Of a DNA stretch of 64,000 bases, positions 11,284 to 27,144 are shown piece by piece (position 1 is the first letter of the stretch; every line of letters begins with the position of its first letter). The stretch covers positions 124,001-188,000 of the forward strand of contig VJWM01000258.1 of assembly GCA_010909165.1 (NCBI GenBank), written 5' to 3'. The stretch comes from Anthoceros angustus (Eukaryota > Streptophyta > Anthocerotopsida > Anthocerotales > Anthocerotaceae). A program made the translations under genes and the position numbers. The notes beneath the pieces were generated by a model, which was given only the letters and a program-made list of their open reading frames with translations, did no database searches and was not told where the DNA came from.

Positions 11284-12222
11284 ATGCCGGCGCCGCTGCC
11301 TCTGCCTCTGCCTCTGCGTCTGCCTCTCCGTCTCCGTCTCCCTGCTGCTGCTGCTACCGCTGCCGCTGCCGCCCACGCCCAGCACCGGCGGGAGATGGAC
11401 GTGCCCACCTGCCTGGAGATCGGCACTGGGAGGTACCTGATTCTGGAGCTCTGCGCGGGGTGGGCGGAGTCGAGGGAGCTGGCTGGAGTCGCCCGGCCTG
11501 GCAGCTCCAGGTTCAGTCCGAGTCCGAGTCCAAGTCCCAGCCTGAGCCCGAGCCCGAGCCCGAGCCCGAGCCCCAGCCCCAGCCCGAGCACCAGCACCAG
11601 CCCCAGCCCCAGCACCAGCACCAGCACCGACGAGGCGCCCAGCGAGCGGTGGAAGGCGCTGTCCCTGTTCCTGTACCCTGGGTACCATGTCACGGGCGTG
11701 GGCCGCAGGTGCGCGGAGATCCAAGTGAACCACGACTGGGTGCTGCCGTTCGACGCCGCCAGCGTCGGGTGCGAGCTCAAGATCCCGCACCAGGGCCTCA
11801 CGCCGCAGCTGCGCTGGAAGCGCGACAAGAGCAACGAGCCCGGGGCGGCGCACGACCTCTTCCACTCGCTCTTCGACTGCCATCCGCACATCAGCACCCA
11901 ACAGGCGGAGCGCTACTGGAACACCCGCCGGGGCAGCATCTCGCTTGCCCGCGTGCGCTCGCCGCTGCGCCAGCACATCAAGGCCAGGCAGGAGAGGTGG
12001 CATCTCAGCGGGGAGACCAGCGGCTCGCTCGGCCCCGGCCTCGCCTGGGCCCTGCTGCTCGACTTCCGGGGGCATCCGGAGGGCACCGATTTCTGCACGC
12101 CGCTCGTCTGCAATCTCCTCGCAAGGCTGCGTCAGGGCGCCAAGCCGTCTCCAGATGCCCGCCGCCTGCTCACGTTCTACGTGCAGAGCTGCTTGCACAA
12201 GAGCCTCTCCATCCACGCTTAG
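11284..12222 (+). CDS. Orphan protein with Ser-Pro repeat tract
   Basis: 312 residues if started at 11284, or 275 from the in-frame ATG at 11395. I do not recognise the family. Because GC is high, long frames are open on both strands. This frame is chosen because its codons end in G or C almost throughout 11640-12220 and it encodes a balanced globular stretch. The first 35 residues are Leu/Pro/Arg then Ala, lacking acids, and could be an organelle-targeting extension. Residues about 79-120 are an SP/ST dipeptide tract on repetitive DNA. The following ~190 residues hold aromatic-rich words such as ERWKALSLFLYPGYH and AERYWNTRRG. No catalytic motif is evident. An upstream in-frame ATG at 10969 would extend it further but enters less gene-like sequence. 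Confidence 0.5.
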   Translation: MPAPLPLPLPLRLPLRLRLPAAAATAAAAAHAQHRREMDVPTCLEIGTGRYLILELCAGWAESRELAGVARPGSSRFSPSPSPSPSLSPSPSPSPSPSPSPSTSTSPSPSTSTSTDEAPSERWKALSLFLYPGYHVTGVGRRCAEIQVNHDWVLPFDAASVGCELKIPHQGLTPQLRWKRDKSNEPGAAHDLFHSLFDCHPHISTQQAERYWNTRRGSISLARVRSPLRQHIKARQERWHLSGETSGSLGPGLAWALLLDFRGHPEGTDFCTPLVCNLLARLRQGAKPSPDARRLLTFYVQSCLHKSLSIHA

Positions 12223-13196
12223 TTAGACTGAGTGCTGCATTGCTGTAACACTTCTGAATTCTCTGTTGCTACCGTTGCCGGTGGATGGAGGCCGACTGCG
12301 ACACATCCCCGCACAGCGAGAGCGAGAGGCTGTATGGATCCATGTCTGGAATCTGCTGCTATGCCAATTCCCCTCTTCCGTGTTTGTTTGGCACATCATT
12401 TATACACTGGACGTGAAATTTGATGTCTCGCCTTTTCCTTGCCATAGCCAATTCAGTCGAAGAACTGCTGTCCATAGCAAGGCGATGCATTCTGTCCATC
12501 CCTGCTTACATCGCAGATGACAGAATCTCCGTCTTCAACCTATTTTGTATTTTGTATGTAGCGGCTCACATAAGGTGCGGCTGCTTTGCGATTTCCCCGC
12601 AGCAGTATACACTGCATGTTCCGTGCATGTCTGCACGCCTGCTGTGCGAATTCGCGACAAGCGATTGTCCCCTGTTTCTAAGTTTGAAGGCTGAACAATG
12701 TTGTGAAGGTGAAATGTGATATGATCGCGAAGTGCAAGTTCCATCCAAAATTCCTGGGTTTCTGGATCGTCTCATTATGCCGGTCAAGTTCCATCAAAAA
12801 AAAAGTTCAGGATTCCCGGATTCAGTGGTTCTGCAGGCCAAGTTCCATCCAAAAAGTTCTGGATTTCCGGCTTGAGTGACTTCTGGATTTCCGGATTCAG
12901 TGATTTCTGAATATCCGGATAGTGTGATTACCTGGCCTGCTTGCCAACAGCAACCACAGGGAGCATGGTGACGCATTCTGTCAATCCCTGCTCACAGGCC
13001 ACGTATCATAACATGATATGACACTTCTTGCTCAGCCTATAGCTCATATTATTCTTGGTCCAGTGATGCTACTCCTGTTCTAAAAATTCTGCCTGTCAGT
13101 GAGCTCTCGTGTGGCAAAACTGCAGCTACTAGGGCGGCGGGAGCTGAAGTTACGCAATCTCAGCCGGCATCCCCGAGTTGAACCTGCTCTCAATCA
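12223..13196. repeat. Spacer with a degenerate short repeat
   Basis: No gene seen. Between about 12737 and 12925 the words 'caagttccatc' and 'tggatttccggattcagtg' recur four to six times with drift, making a decayed minisatellite. The rest is ordinary 3' UTR-like and spacer sequence. Confidence 0.5.
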
Positions 13197-14451
13197 TCAC
13201 AGGCGTGACTTTCTCTGACCAGCAACGAACTGAGGTTCCCGCTCCTCCACAGGCAGCTCCAGCTCCTTCTCCATGGGAAGGAAGAAGGCGTTCACAGTGT
13301 CCTCGCTCACGTCCTCCAGTCTGGCGGGCTCCCATTTGGGAGCATTGTCCTTGTCCACCAAGATGGCCCTGCAGCCCTCGTAGAAGTCATATGACAGCTT
13401 CCCCTCCATAAACCGGGAGCTGAGCCGGAACTCCTTGGCCAGGCACTGATGCAGCGACTGCTGCCTCCCTTCCCGGATGGACCTCAGCGTGACCTTCAGG
13501 CTAGTAGGGGAGGCCTTCCGGAGCTTCCCGATGGTGGACTGCAACCACTCGTCCCCGCTACGCGCCTGGGCCTCCCCTTCCAAGGCAGCCAGAATCTCCT
13601 CCACGCTCCCCCTCGAGAAGCACCGGTCGATGGCCTCCCGCCGCACCACCTGCCACGGGCTCTGCTGCCCGACGAACACTGCATCGCAGAACTCATTGAT
13701 GGCCGTACTCACCACCTCCGCGTCCGCCTCTCCAGCCCCCCCAACCTCTCCTCCAGCCACGGCAGCCGCTGCGACGGCACGAAGTGCGTGGCCAGGCCGC
13801 AGTGCAGCAGATCCGCCCCGTCCAGCCGGTCCCCCGTCAGCCCTAAGTACTCCGCGAAATGCCCCGGGAGCCTTGTGAGGAAGTAGCTCGCCCCCACGTC
13901 CGGGTGCAGCCCCAGCGCCGTCTCCGGCATGGCGAACACCGTCCGCTCCGTCGCCACCCTAAACCTCCCCAGCATTGACAGCCCGTTGCCCCCCCCCATC
14001 ACGATCCCGTTCAGCAGCGCCACATGCGCCTTCCGCAGCGTCCCGATCAGGTAATTCAGCGCGTACTCGTCCCGGAAGAACTGCACCCCTTCTCCGGCTC
14101 CCCGCCTTCCCCAGTGATAGCACGCCCCACGTCCCCCGGCGCAGAAGGCCCGCCCAACCCCTTCATCACCACCACCCGCACCCGCTCATCCTGCTCCCAC
14201 CTCTCGTAGAACTCCCGCAGCCGCACCGCCATGCTCAGGTTCAGCGCGTTCAGCTTCCCCGGCCGGTTCAGCTCCACCGTCCTCGCCGTGCCATTCTCCG
14301 AAACCACAACCTCCGCCTCCTCCGACTGCGAATGCGAATGCGCCTGCGCCGCCATGGCCGCCGACCTCGACGGTGAAGCTCCTCCCTCGCTCAAGCTCTC
14401 GCTCCCCCGCAACAGCGCCCGCGCCAGCGTCCTGCCTCCTGCCCAGCGCAT
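13197..14451 (-). CDS. CHY1: 3-hydroxyisobutyryl-CoA hydrolase-like, frameshifted
   Basis: Intronless crotonase-fold gene read in three pieces: 14451 to about 14060, 14086 to about 13740, and about 13760 to 13197. Family words are clear: VELNRPGKLNALN, NGIVMGGGNGLSMLGRF, TVFAMPETALGLHPDVG, SYFLTRLPG and ILVDKDNAPKWEP. The enzyme hydrolyses 3-hydroxyisobutyryl-CoA in valine breakdown. The N-terminal MRWAGGRTLARALLRG resembles a mitochondrial presequence, while the C-terminus ends in SRL, a peroxisomal PTS1. Reading breaks fall near the FCAGGDV motif (about 14125-14140), near 14087 and near 13750, all at G runs one base short or long. That suggests base-calling error. A processed pseudogene is the alternative, since it lacks introns. 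Confidence 0.8.
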
Positions 14452-15110
14452 GGCTCTCGCCTCCGCCTTTCTCTCCCAGCAGGAAACATCAGCCCTAGCA
14501 CAAGCCAAGGTCTTGGTGCCCGCTGATAGATAATAAATATTAATCTTTTAGTAAAAAATTACAGCAGCCTAACGTCCACCCCATGCAATTCGTCCAGCCG
14601 CCGTCTCCTCACAAGACAAGCGCGGATCGTTGCGGCTCGATTCGCAGAGACGTCCCGCTCGCTGGCTGGACTGCAGCTGGTTTCGGACCTCTCTTTGCAT
14701 TTGTTTAGTCGGGCGGATATTCCGACACACACACACATGTGTTAGAGCTCAGATGCCTTCTACTTGGAACGGCGGCTTCCACTTTAGAACGCCATTTGGA
14801 CTGTGCGGTGAATAATTCTGGTATGTAAGGGAGGAAGGATTGTGCTGCGTCGGGTTTTCGACTAGCTCGCTATGTCACAGCGTCTGCAGCGTGCTTCTCT
14901 CCAGAGATTGCTCAATGGATTGGAGGATGCTCGGGGAAAGATTTCTAGGTTGATTGAGGATGCTTTGGGATTGTTTGTGTGTTTGGTCAGGGTGGAGGAG
15001 GAGCACATGACCGTATGTAGGCTGAGTTTGGAGGTAAGCGCGGGGAGGCAGGAGTGTGCGAGCTGGGGTCGGCTGTGAGTGTGAATTGGAGGAAGGGAGG
15101 GGAGAGTTTC
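14452..15110. promoter_or_regulatory. Divergent intergenic region between CHY1 and the nucleotidase
   Basis: The two flanking genes start away from each other, so this ~660-bp stretch should hold both promoters. A short (AC)n run lies near 14728-14740. An open stretch at 14872-15078 encodes a 68-residue peptide with a helical look, but it does not join the downstream frame and may be leader sequence or an upstream exon. Confidence 0.4.
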
Positions 15111-18069
15111 ATGAGCGGAGCTAGCGCAGCATGGGCGAAGCCTCTGCTGCGACGGTTACTGCGCATGGTAGCGGCTCCAGCGCCTGCGCCTTGGCTTGCG
15201 CTTGGCGTTTCCATGACTCCTCCTTGCATATCGGCGCTACCGTCTGGCGCGGCGTCTGCGGGGTGGAGGATTCGAGGACGATTTTTCCACAGGAGGTGAG
15301 ATCTCTCGTACGCCTGTGACTGGCAGGAATTTTGAGTTGTCGATGTCGCGAATGGGATGCCGGTATATGCGCAAATTGCGGTAGTGCGTTGTGGTGCACT
15401 TGTTCCAGGAGATTAGAAAATATTTTATTGCCGGGTGGAGGCTGAGTGTGGGAGGGACGTGGGAGGATCGGTGGGTTGGACAATGCGCTCTCTCACTCCC
15501 TTGGAGCTTCAATTCGGAAGCGTTGGGATGTGTTCGGCAGGGTCGGCAGGGTCGGCAGGGTCGGCAGGGTGATGCAGGCCGAGCGTGCTGAGTGATGGCG
15601 ATTCCGGCGTTGGGGTCTGATTTTGGTCTCTCGAGCAACTGTAGCATGCGGTGTGTCGGGGGATCGGTTGGGTTGTGCCCCCGCATCATTCTTGGATGGA
15701 AGGATGGTTAGGTTGCAAGATTAGGGTTGCCGTAGGCATCTGAGACTGTAATCTTCCCCTCGGTGTGTCCGCATTCCTGCGCCTGCTTCCCGTACCGGGG
15801 TGTCGTTATGTCCGCTCACTGGGAAATTTGTAGAGCCAGGCTCAGCTTTTGTGCCAAGCAGGAGTCTCTAAAGTGGTCTCACGGAAATGTTTCTGTTGCC
15901 TTGGCTCTGAGGAGAAGGTACTTGCGGGGCCTCTCACGTTTCTCCCATGCGTTACTTTTTGCGTTATCTCATGGCTTTGGGGTCTGAGCGAGGCAGCAGT
16001 TTGTGGACTGATTGCAATTTTGCACCAGGTTTGGATACCGGCCAGATACTGTCTGCTGCGAACCGCAGAACCAGATGGAGTCGCATACTTTGAGCCTCAG
16101 AATACCTGTCTCCTATCCGCCTGATGTGGTCGTTGCCAACCCGGGGGAATTGGAGAGGAAGAAGAAGGCAATCAGGGCCGCTGGCCTGTCGACATTGCAG
16201 GTGCTCAGTTTCCTTTATGGTGTCTTTCTCTGTAGGCGGTGTAATGTCAGACACGTTCTCTTTTGCTGCTGGCATATCGGCCCCCACCTTTTGGTCCCTA
16301 ATACAGTTGCATTGGCGCCTGTGACTTTACGTCTAGGGAGTCTCCAAGTAGTCATTGAACTTGTGTTGGGGGGTAATGCGTTTGACAAATCACCAGCTTG
16401 GGATCTCATGGTGGGGAATCTCTTGCCTGCGTTTTGCAGGTCATTGCTGACTTTGATAGAACACTCACCAAGTATAGAGTGGATGGTAGAAGGGGCCAAA
16501 GTGAGTGAAACTTATCATTCCTGTCATGTAGTCCTAGCTCATCGTTTCTAGTGTCACGGTGGCTGCTGGACGATGTCGATGTATAGTTGTACTTGTCTCC
16601 GTTACTGCACATCAAACATTCTAAATCTACGCTGCCGTTTGTGCTGTTGGAATTGGTCCGAGTAGGTTCTCATGCCCTTCTCTGCCAAGGAAATGTGGAG
16701 TACGATATAAAGAGGCAGCAGCTGTATGATCATTATTACCCTTTGGAGATATGCCCGACTATTCCAACTGACCAGAAAACTAACCTCATGGAAGAATGGT
16801 AAGATCTGTTGTCAATGGAATCCTTGGTGTGATTTGTGTACCATGTCTCTTGGTTGCTGACGGTCGTCATTCTGCTCCAGGTGGGAAAAGTCTCACGGTC
16901 TTCTGTTGGAGGGCGGTCTTAATTTTCGTAATATAAAGTGCTCTGTAGGAAATGCTCATATTGCCTTTCGGGAAGGCTTGTCCGAGCTATTGGAGATTCT
17001 TGACGTAAGTGGGATTTGTCTACCGTAGGTTTGCTTTGTGTGTAGACATGTCGCTTGACTGATTGGGTCTTACTGGAATGTGAAATGTGTGTGCTGCTGA
17101 ACTTGGGAGTAAGGAACGCAGCTGACCTGTTATCGTGTTTCTTGAGCAGGCCCAAGGCGTTCCATGTCTTATTTTTTCAGCTGGCCTCGCGGACATCATT
17201 GAAGAGGTATTTCTTGCATTTTGCGTCCAAACCAAGTATGCGTGGTGCATTGTGGGAGTAGATATCCTAGTTGTGGAATTTGTGACGAGACAGATTACTG
17301 GCAGTGCCCTTGGACCAGAACAACTCACAAGCAACCGGCTTTTGGATTAGGTTATGCGTCAAAAACTGCATCGAATCTTTGCCAACATCAGAGTGGTGTC
17401 CAATCGGATGACCTTCGATGAGTTAGGAAACCTAACTGGTTTCAAAGGTGAAGAATCAACTGAAGTGGAATTGCATCTTGTTAATCGCTAAGTTTGATTT
17501 TCTTACGCCGTTTGTTTGCATGTGCCAGGCCGTACCATTCATGTTCTGAACAAGAATGAACATGCCCTGGAGATGGCAGGGCCCCTGCACGATGAGCAAG
17601 GTCATCCTGTGGGACCTGAGAATGAGAACGGTGCCAATGTTGTGAAGGGAAGAACGAATGTGCTGCTACTCGGTGACCATCTAGGAGATCTGGGAATGTC
17701 GGATGGCGTCAATTATGATAACCGAATTTCCGTAGGGTTCTTGTAAGTATCTCCTCCTCGTGGTCTGATTTAAAAAAGTTTGGCAGCTCAGGTCTCCCCT
17801 AAGTAACCATCTTCTTTGGCACGTCAGGAACGAAAACGTGGAGAACTGGCTGGAGACTTACAAGAAGGCGTTTGACATCGTCGTCCTGGTTTGTATCTAG
17901 ACTAGATTCATCACTCGTCTGGCCGAGGATTGCTACGTGGGTGTGTGCTGCGTTGCCAAGTATTTGAGCTAGATGCTGACAGCAGCATCTTTCGTCTCGT
18001 CCTTTCCTTGGACAGAATGATGGACCTATGGACTGCGTTGTGGAGCTGCTGGAAGAGCTGAGCGCCTGA
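15111..18069 (+). CDS. Pyrimidine 5'-nucleotidase, cytosolic 5'-nucleotidase III family
   Basis: Ten exons join in frame: 15111-15295, 16029-16200, 16440-16500, 16666-16798, 16881-17004, 17150-17206, 17351-17447, 17529-17742, 17828-17888 and 18016-18069. They give 385 residues. HAD-family motifs are visible: motif I in VIADFDRTLTKY (nucleophile and acid/base Asp), motif II in LIFSAGLADIIEE (Ser), the lysine of the HVLNKNEHAL stretch, and motif IV in LLLGDHLGDLGMSDG. UMPH-1/P5N enzymes dephosphorylate UMP, CMP and related mononucleotides with magnesium. The first ~65 residues are rich in Ala, Arg, Pro and Ser and nearly free of acids, which is unlike cytosolic family members and suggests a plastid or mitochondrial presequence. 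A shorter protein could start at the Met in exon 2 (16075). Confidence 0.9.
15535..15570 (+). repeat. 9-bp tandem repeat in nucleotidase intron 1
   Basis: Four copies of ggtcggcag. Confidence 0.85.
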
Positions 18070-19424
18070 CGACGGTGGAAGGCCACAATCTACGTCAGTA
18101 CCTCGCTTCCTGTCCCTTGTCTCATTCCAGGCCACTCACTACTTTGAGGGAAGTCCGATTGAAAGCTACACGTCTAACACTACAGGTGTGTACGTATATT
18201 GCACGCAGAAATTCCGTCAGGGCAGGAGCATGCTCTGAACCACTCACCAAGCAGATGCCCGAGACTGACAGACGTACCATTGCTTCACACAATCACGCAG
18301 ATGACACGGGATGTTTCTGTCCCGGCTGGCGGTGCAGAGCCGGGGAATAGGACATGCGTAGGCAGTCTATTTTTTATGTTCCGGCCCCAGTCAAAGTGAA
18401 TCTCTCGTCAGGCAGTGGGGTGCCTGCAGTAGAGTCTGGTCCCTTGTCATGACGCCTGTGATGGTCCACAAGAGCGCCGTGGCGTCAGCAGCAGTAGGCT
18501 GCCAGCGCCCTTGTGTCCTTTGCAGCAGCGATGAGCTTCCAACTTGAAAGCGCGTGATGTGTGAAAAGGAGGTCCGGGTCCAGACCCCCACGCAAGTGCC
18601 GCGCGGCCTCCGGTTTGGGTGTGAGCTGGCAAACTCCGCGGCTTCTTGCTGTCGCCTTCTCCGTCGCTCACACCTCGCATGGACACGTGACCCCTTCGGT
18701 CAAGGGCTCCGGCCTCCGACGGGAGGCTGGGAACGCCTTTTCACACCAAACCACAGTAGTTTCGTCGTTGCCGTTAGCTTGGGGAAGCCCGTTGAACCGA
18801 CTTGCCCGTCTTGCACTTGCGGATTCCAAAGGGTACACAGATCCCAGGAATGTGACCAGCCAATGAGCATCAAGGTTGGAGTAAATACATTACATACGTA
18901 GATATACCAAATGTAGAAATGGAGGAGGAGGAGATCCTCAGTGGGTGATGCCCAGGTAATTTCTTAACATTAGGTGAAGAGTTAAGCTATTCAGTAACCG
19001 ATGTGCAGCTTAGTCGACATAGCTTCCTAGTTTCACAGGGGCATGTTCTCTGGTGTGTTGCGGGGTGGTGTTAATGCTTTGTAAACTCCATGTGGAGTGT
19101 AGTTACGTTTGCATTTATGCTGCCGCCAGGAAGCTTCCTGGTGGCTCTATACATTGTGTAGAGCTGTCACAGGCTTGCCAGATCTGCCGTGGGGATCGTT
19201 GGCTTGCCAGTGTGTCGTCTGGACAAGTGCCTCGCTCCGCTGCGTGCGCGTGCGAGGCCGGGTCGGCCCAGAAGGCTGGCGGTCGCTTATCTGCTAGGCA
19301 CTCGGCTGCGCTGCAGTCTGTGAGGAAGAGCAAGCGCCTTGTGCTGCTCGCTCTGTGGATGCTGGATTGCTTTTCTGGTCGGGCGGGAGGCTGATTGTGT
19401 GGAGGAGGTGTGGCAGCTGCCAAG
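18070..19424. other. Intergenic region, no gene seen
   Basis: Contains 3' flank of the nucleotidase and, toward 19425, the putative promoter and leader of the inositol-phosphate synthase gene. No ORF here shows a recognisable domain or joins a neighbouring frame. Confidence 0.4.
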
Positions 19425-21764
<2,340 letters not shown>

Positions 21765-21889
21765 TTTGAATTGTCTGCTCGGTTCAAACAATTCTTTTGT
21801 CGATCATTCTCAGTGGCAGTGTGAACCATTTGCTGAAGGAGGTGTTCAGAAGTCCAGAACACCATTTCCACAAGTGTCACCAGCAAAAA

Positions 21890-21905
21890 TTTGTTGAATA
21901 AAGCC
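21890..21905 (+). terminator. MIPS: Polyadenylation signal of MIPS
   Basis: An AATAAA hexamer lies about 135 bp after the stop codon. The same 3' UTR recurs with the second copy near 24712. Confidence 0.55.
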
Positions 21906-21930
21906 AGAGTAAACTGTGTGTATCTTCTGC

Positions 21931-24757
<2,827 letters not shown>

Positions 24758-26960
24758 TGGACATTGTAAACTTATGGTGACAAATAAACACACTTGAAAC
24801 TCTTACTCGTGAGCCTTCGCACAACTGCTGAGGGATCAGTCTCAAGTGTCAGCAGACATGTTTGTCCTCCTCTTAGATCTTCCCATCAAATGCAACTGAT
24901 ATGGTCCTCTCCCAAATCCCGATTCCTCCACCACGGACTGTCCACTTGCCCATTCCTCTGATCTGTCCAACGCATTGTGGAGCAGATTCTCGGGTTGTGG
25001 GTCGTGCTCCAAATAGGGTACATACTTAGAGCGTGCAGGCATGTTACCACTTCACTCACCGGAGGCATCAAAAATTACTAAAGAAATGGTGCGCAAGGAT
25101 TCTTCACCTTTGTTTTACTTTCTGCATCAATTTATTCTGTTTGTGGTCAAGCCTTTTGGTAGACTAGAATGCTTGCAACGCCGAGTGTGGCAGCGTGAAG
25201 TGGGCGATTTTGGTGAAAAATATGAGGTGATGCGGAATACTAGCTGCTCTCAGCAGGGCATCCGGCAGGAAGGATGTACCTATGTACAAACAGCGTGAAA
25301 GGATATCTCTGACCTTGCAAGTTTATGCACCTAAGCTGTGAAGACGCATAGTCTGGATACCATTCATGATTAATAAAACACTTCAACATCTCACTCTCTT
25401 ATATCCACACTCTTTACAAGTCTCCACAAAGATCAATTGCTGACCAATCGGACCATTTAACGCAGTCTTACAATAGAGTCGTGAGGTACAGATGACAGTC
25501 TGATCATCGTCTTCTCACATAGTTGAAGACAGATTCTCCAGGACAGCATATACTGATATCCCGATCAGAAGAATGGAAAATGTGCAATTTGGTACCATCC
25601 CGTACCAATTACGCAGCATTTCGCAAAACAACCTGTAGCGTCCTCTCATTTTCAGAGAGACCGTCTCATTCTTGGAGAGACCTTACATCGTCCTGGTTGC
25701 AGACTTGACTTGGACATTTTATCGACCTCGATGATTTTAATTTGCAGGACACCAACGTAAAGGATAAAACTGCGGATTGTTATCTCATCCCAATCTAATA
25801 CACATGTATCAGAGTCTTGCAAAATTCATACACACTGTACACAGAAGTCGCCAATTGGATAAAGAGACTACAAAACTCAGAAATTTGAGGAAGCAAGGTG
25901 ACATCCACAAATTCATAGCCGACTACCCACAGTCAGATTCCATTGCGTACGTCATACGAAAAAAGAACCATGAATAGTGTCTAGCACCCTGTCGGTGACA
26001 TGTAGACGGAAAATTCTAATTGAAGAGGTGAACCGACTTAGAGCGCGGAGTGTGAAGATCTGGTGAGGGTGACTATTAATGACGCCGCTCGTTAGCTACG
26101 AGTAACGCAGCGTATCCATGTACAGCGTAGCGTTACACTCAGCTACCATGAAGACGACGTGAATCTATTCACAAGCTCCAGGACCATGAGTAGGAGCCAG
26201 TCAGCGAAGCTACTTCAGAGAGGAACACAAGCAAACAAGCGCAATGAAACACACCAGGCAGCACCACGATCTCAGATCTGCCCATTGGACACTTCACACA
26301 GCTCAAACGGTCCAGATCTTGACATAGAGTTACCGGACAGCAGATTCTACTTCGAGGATACCATCTGCACCTTGAGCTGATACAAGAGATCTGTAAGTTG
26401 CAGGAGGATTCCCAATTGGACCTGAACAGGCTTGAGAGAAGGACGACACCCTCCTCCCATGCCAATTTCAAGCCCAGTCAGGAGACCTCCTGCGCAGGAG
26501 ATCGGACAGATGATGCGCCGCCGTTGATGAACGCATACCAGAGCTCCAGACATGCGACAATTAAAGGCACCGCTGTGCGAGGAGCGCAAGATCAAGAAGC
26601 AGCAGAAGGCGAAGTGAGAAAGAGAAAGACCAAGACTTGTCGATCAACCAGACAAGTAGGCCTACTTATAGGACAACCGCGCTCTTTGCTTTGCACGCCC
26701 TCGCACGTACCTAACTGCCACCTCCACCGCCTGCGTGGCGCCCGAGGCCACAGTTACGCCATCACCCTAACGGCCCTTAAACCCTAAACCCTACCCTAAA
26801 CCTAGGTAGGAAGGACGGGTGAAGGACCCATGGACTACGAGGCATATCCGCTGATTTGTAAATCAACGAGACGCATGCCTGCTATATATGTATAGTCCGT
26901 TGACAATGGTATGGGTACATGAATGATAGAGTCTCAAGTCTGACTGCTGTCTGTGGGATT
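24758..26960. other. Repeat-bearing spacer between MIPS copy 2 and UTP20
   Basis: Bases 24907-25774 are duplicated inside MIPS copy 2 (23063-23927), and 26476-26632 are also found at 22648-22805. A 66-residue open frame at 25777-25977 contains KLRNLRKQGDIHKFIADY, which faintly resembles a retrotransposon gag segment. The 26159-26380 frame shows nothing recognisable. I cannot name an element family. Confidence 0.4.
26779..26802 (+). promoter_or_regulatory. Telo-box-like cluster upstream of UTP20
   Basis: Overlapping AAACCCTAAACCCTA-type words resemble the plant telomere repeat. Telo-boxes are known promoter elements of plant ribosomal-protein and ribosome-biogenesis genes. The cluster is about 420 bp before the first UTP20 ATG (27222). 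An interstitial telomeric fragment is the alternative. Confidence 0.5.
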
Positions 26961-27144
26961 TGCAATTTTTTCAGAGGAGTATGCAGCTGCCAACCTGATG
27001 AGATGCATGCTGCAGGGTAAGCTGGAGCTCTCAATTCATCCATCTACGCACTACCCAACTGCAACAGCTTATGGGGTCGTAATTATGAACTCTGAAGCCC
27101 TTCGAGTCGGTGCATGCTGTACAGCCTTCGAGGATGAACCTGAT

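Noticed and set aside
11179-12216. 345-residue minus-strand and 339-residue plus-strand alternative frames over the Ser-Pro gene
   Set aside because: Very high GC leaves several frames open. Only the 11284 frame shows consistent G/C at third positions and a balanced residue mix.
14872-15078. 68-residue ORF as first exon of the nucleotidase gene
   Set aside because: Its frame and possible donor do not join exon 2. The exon at 15111-15295 does, in exact phase.
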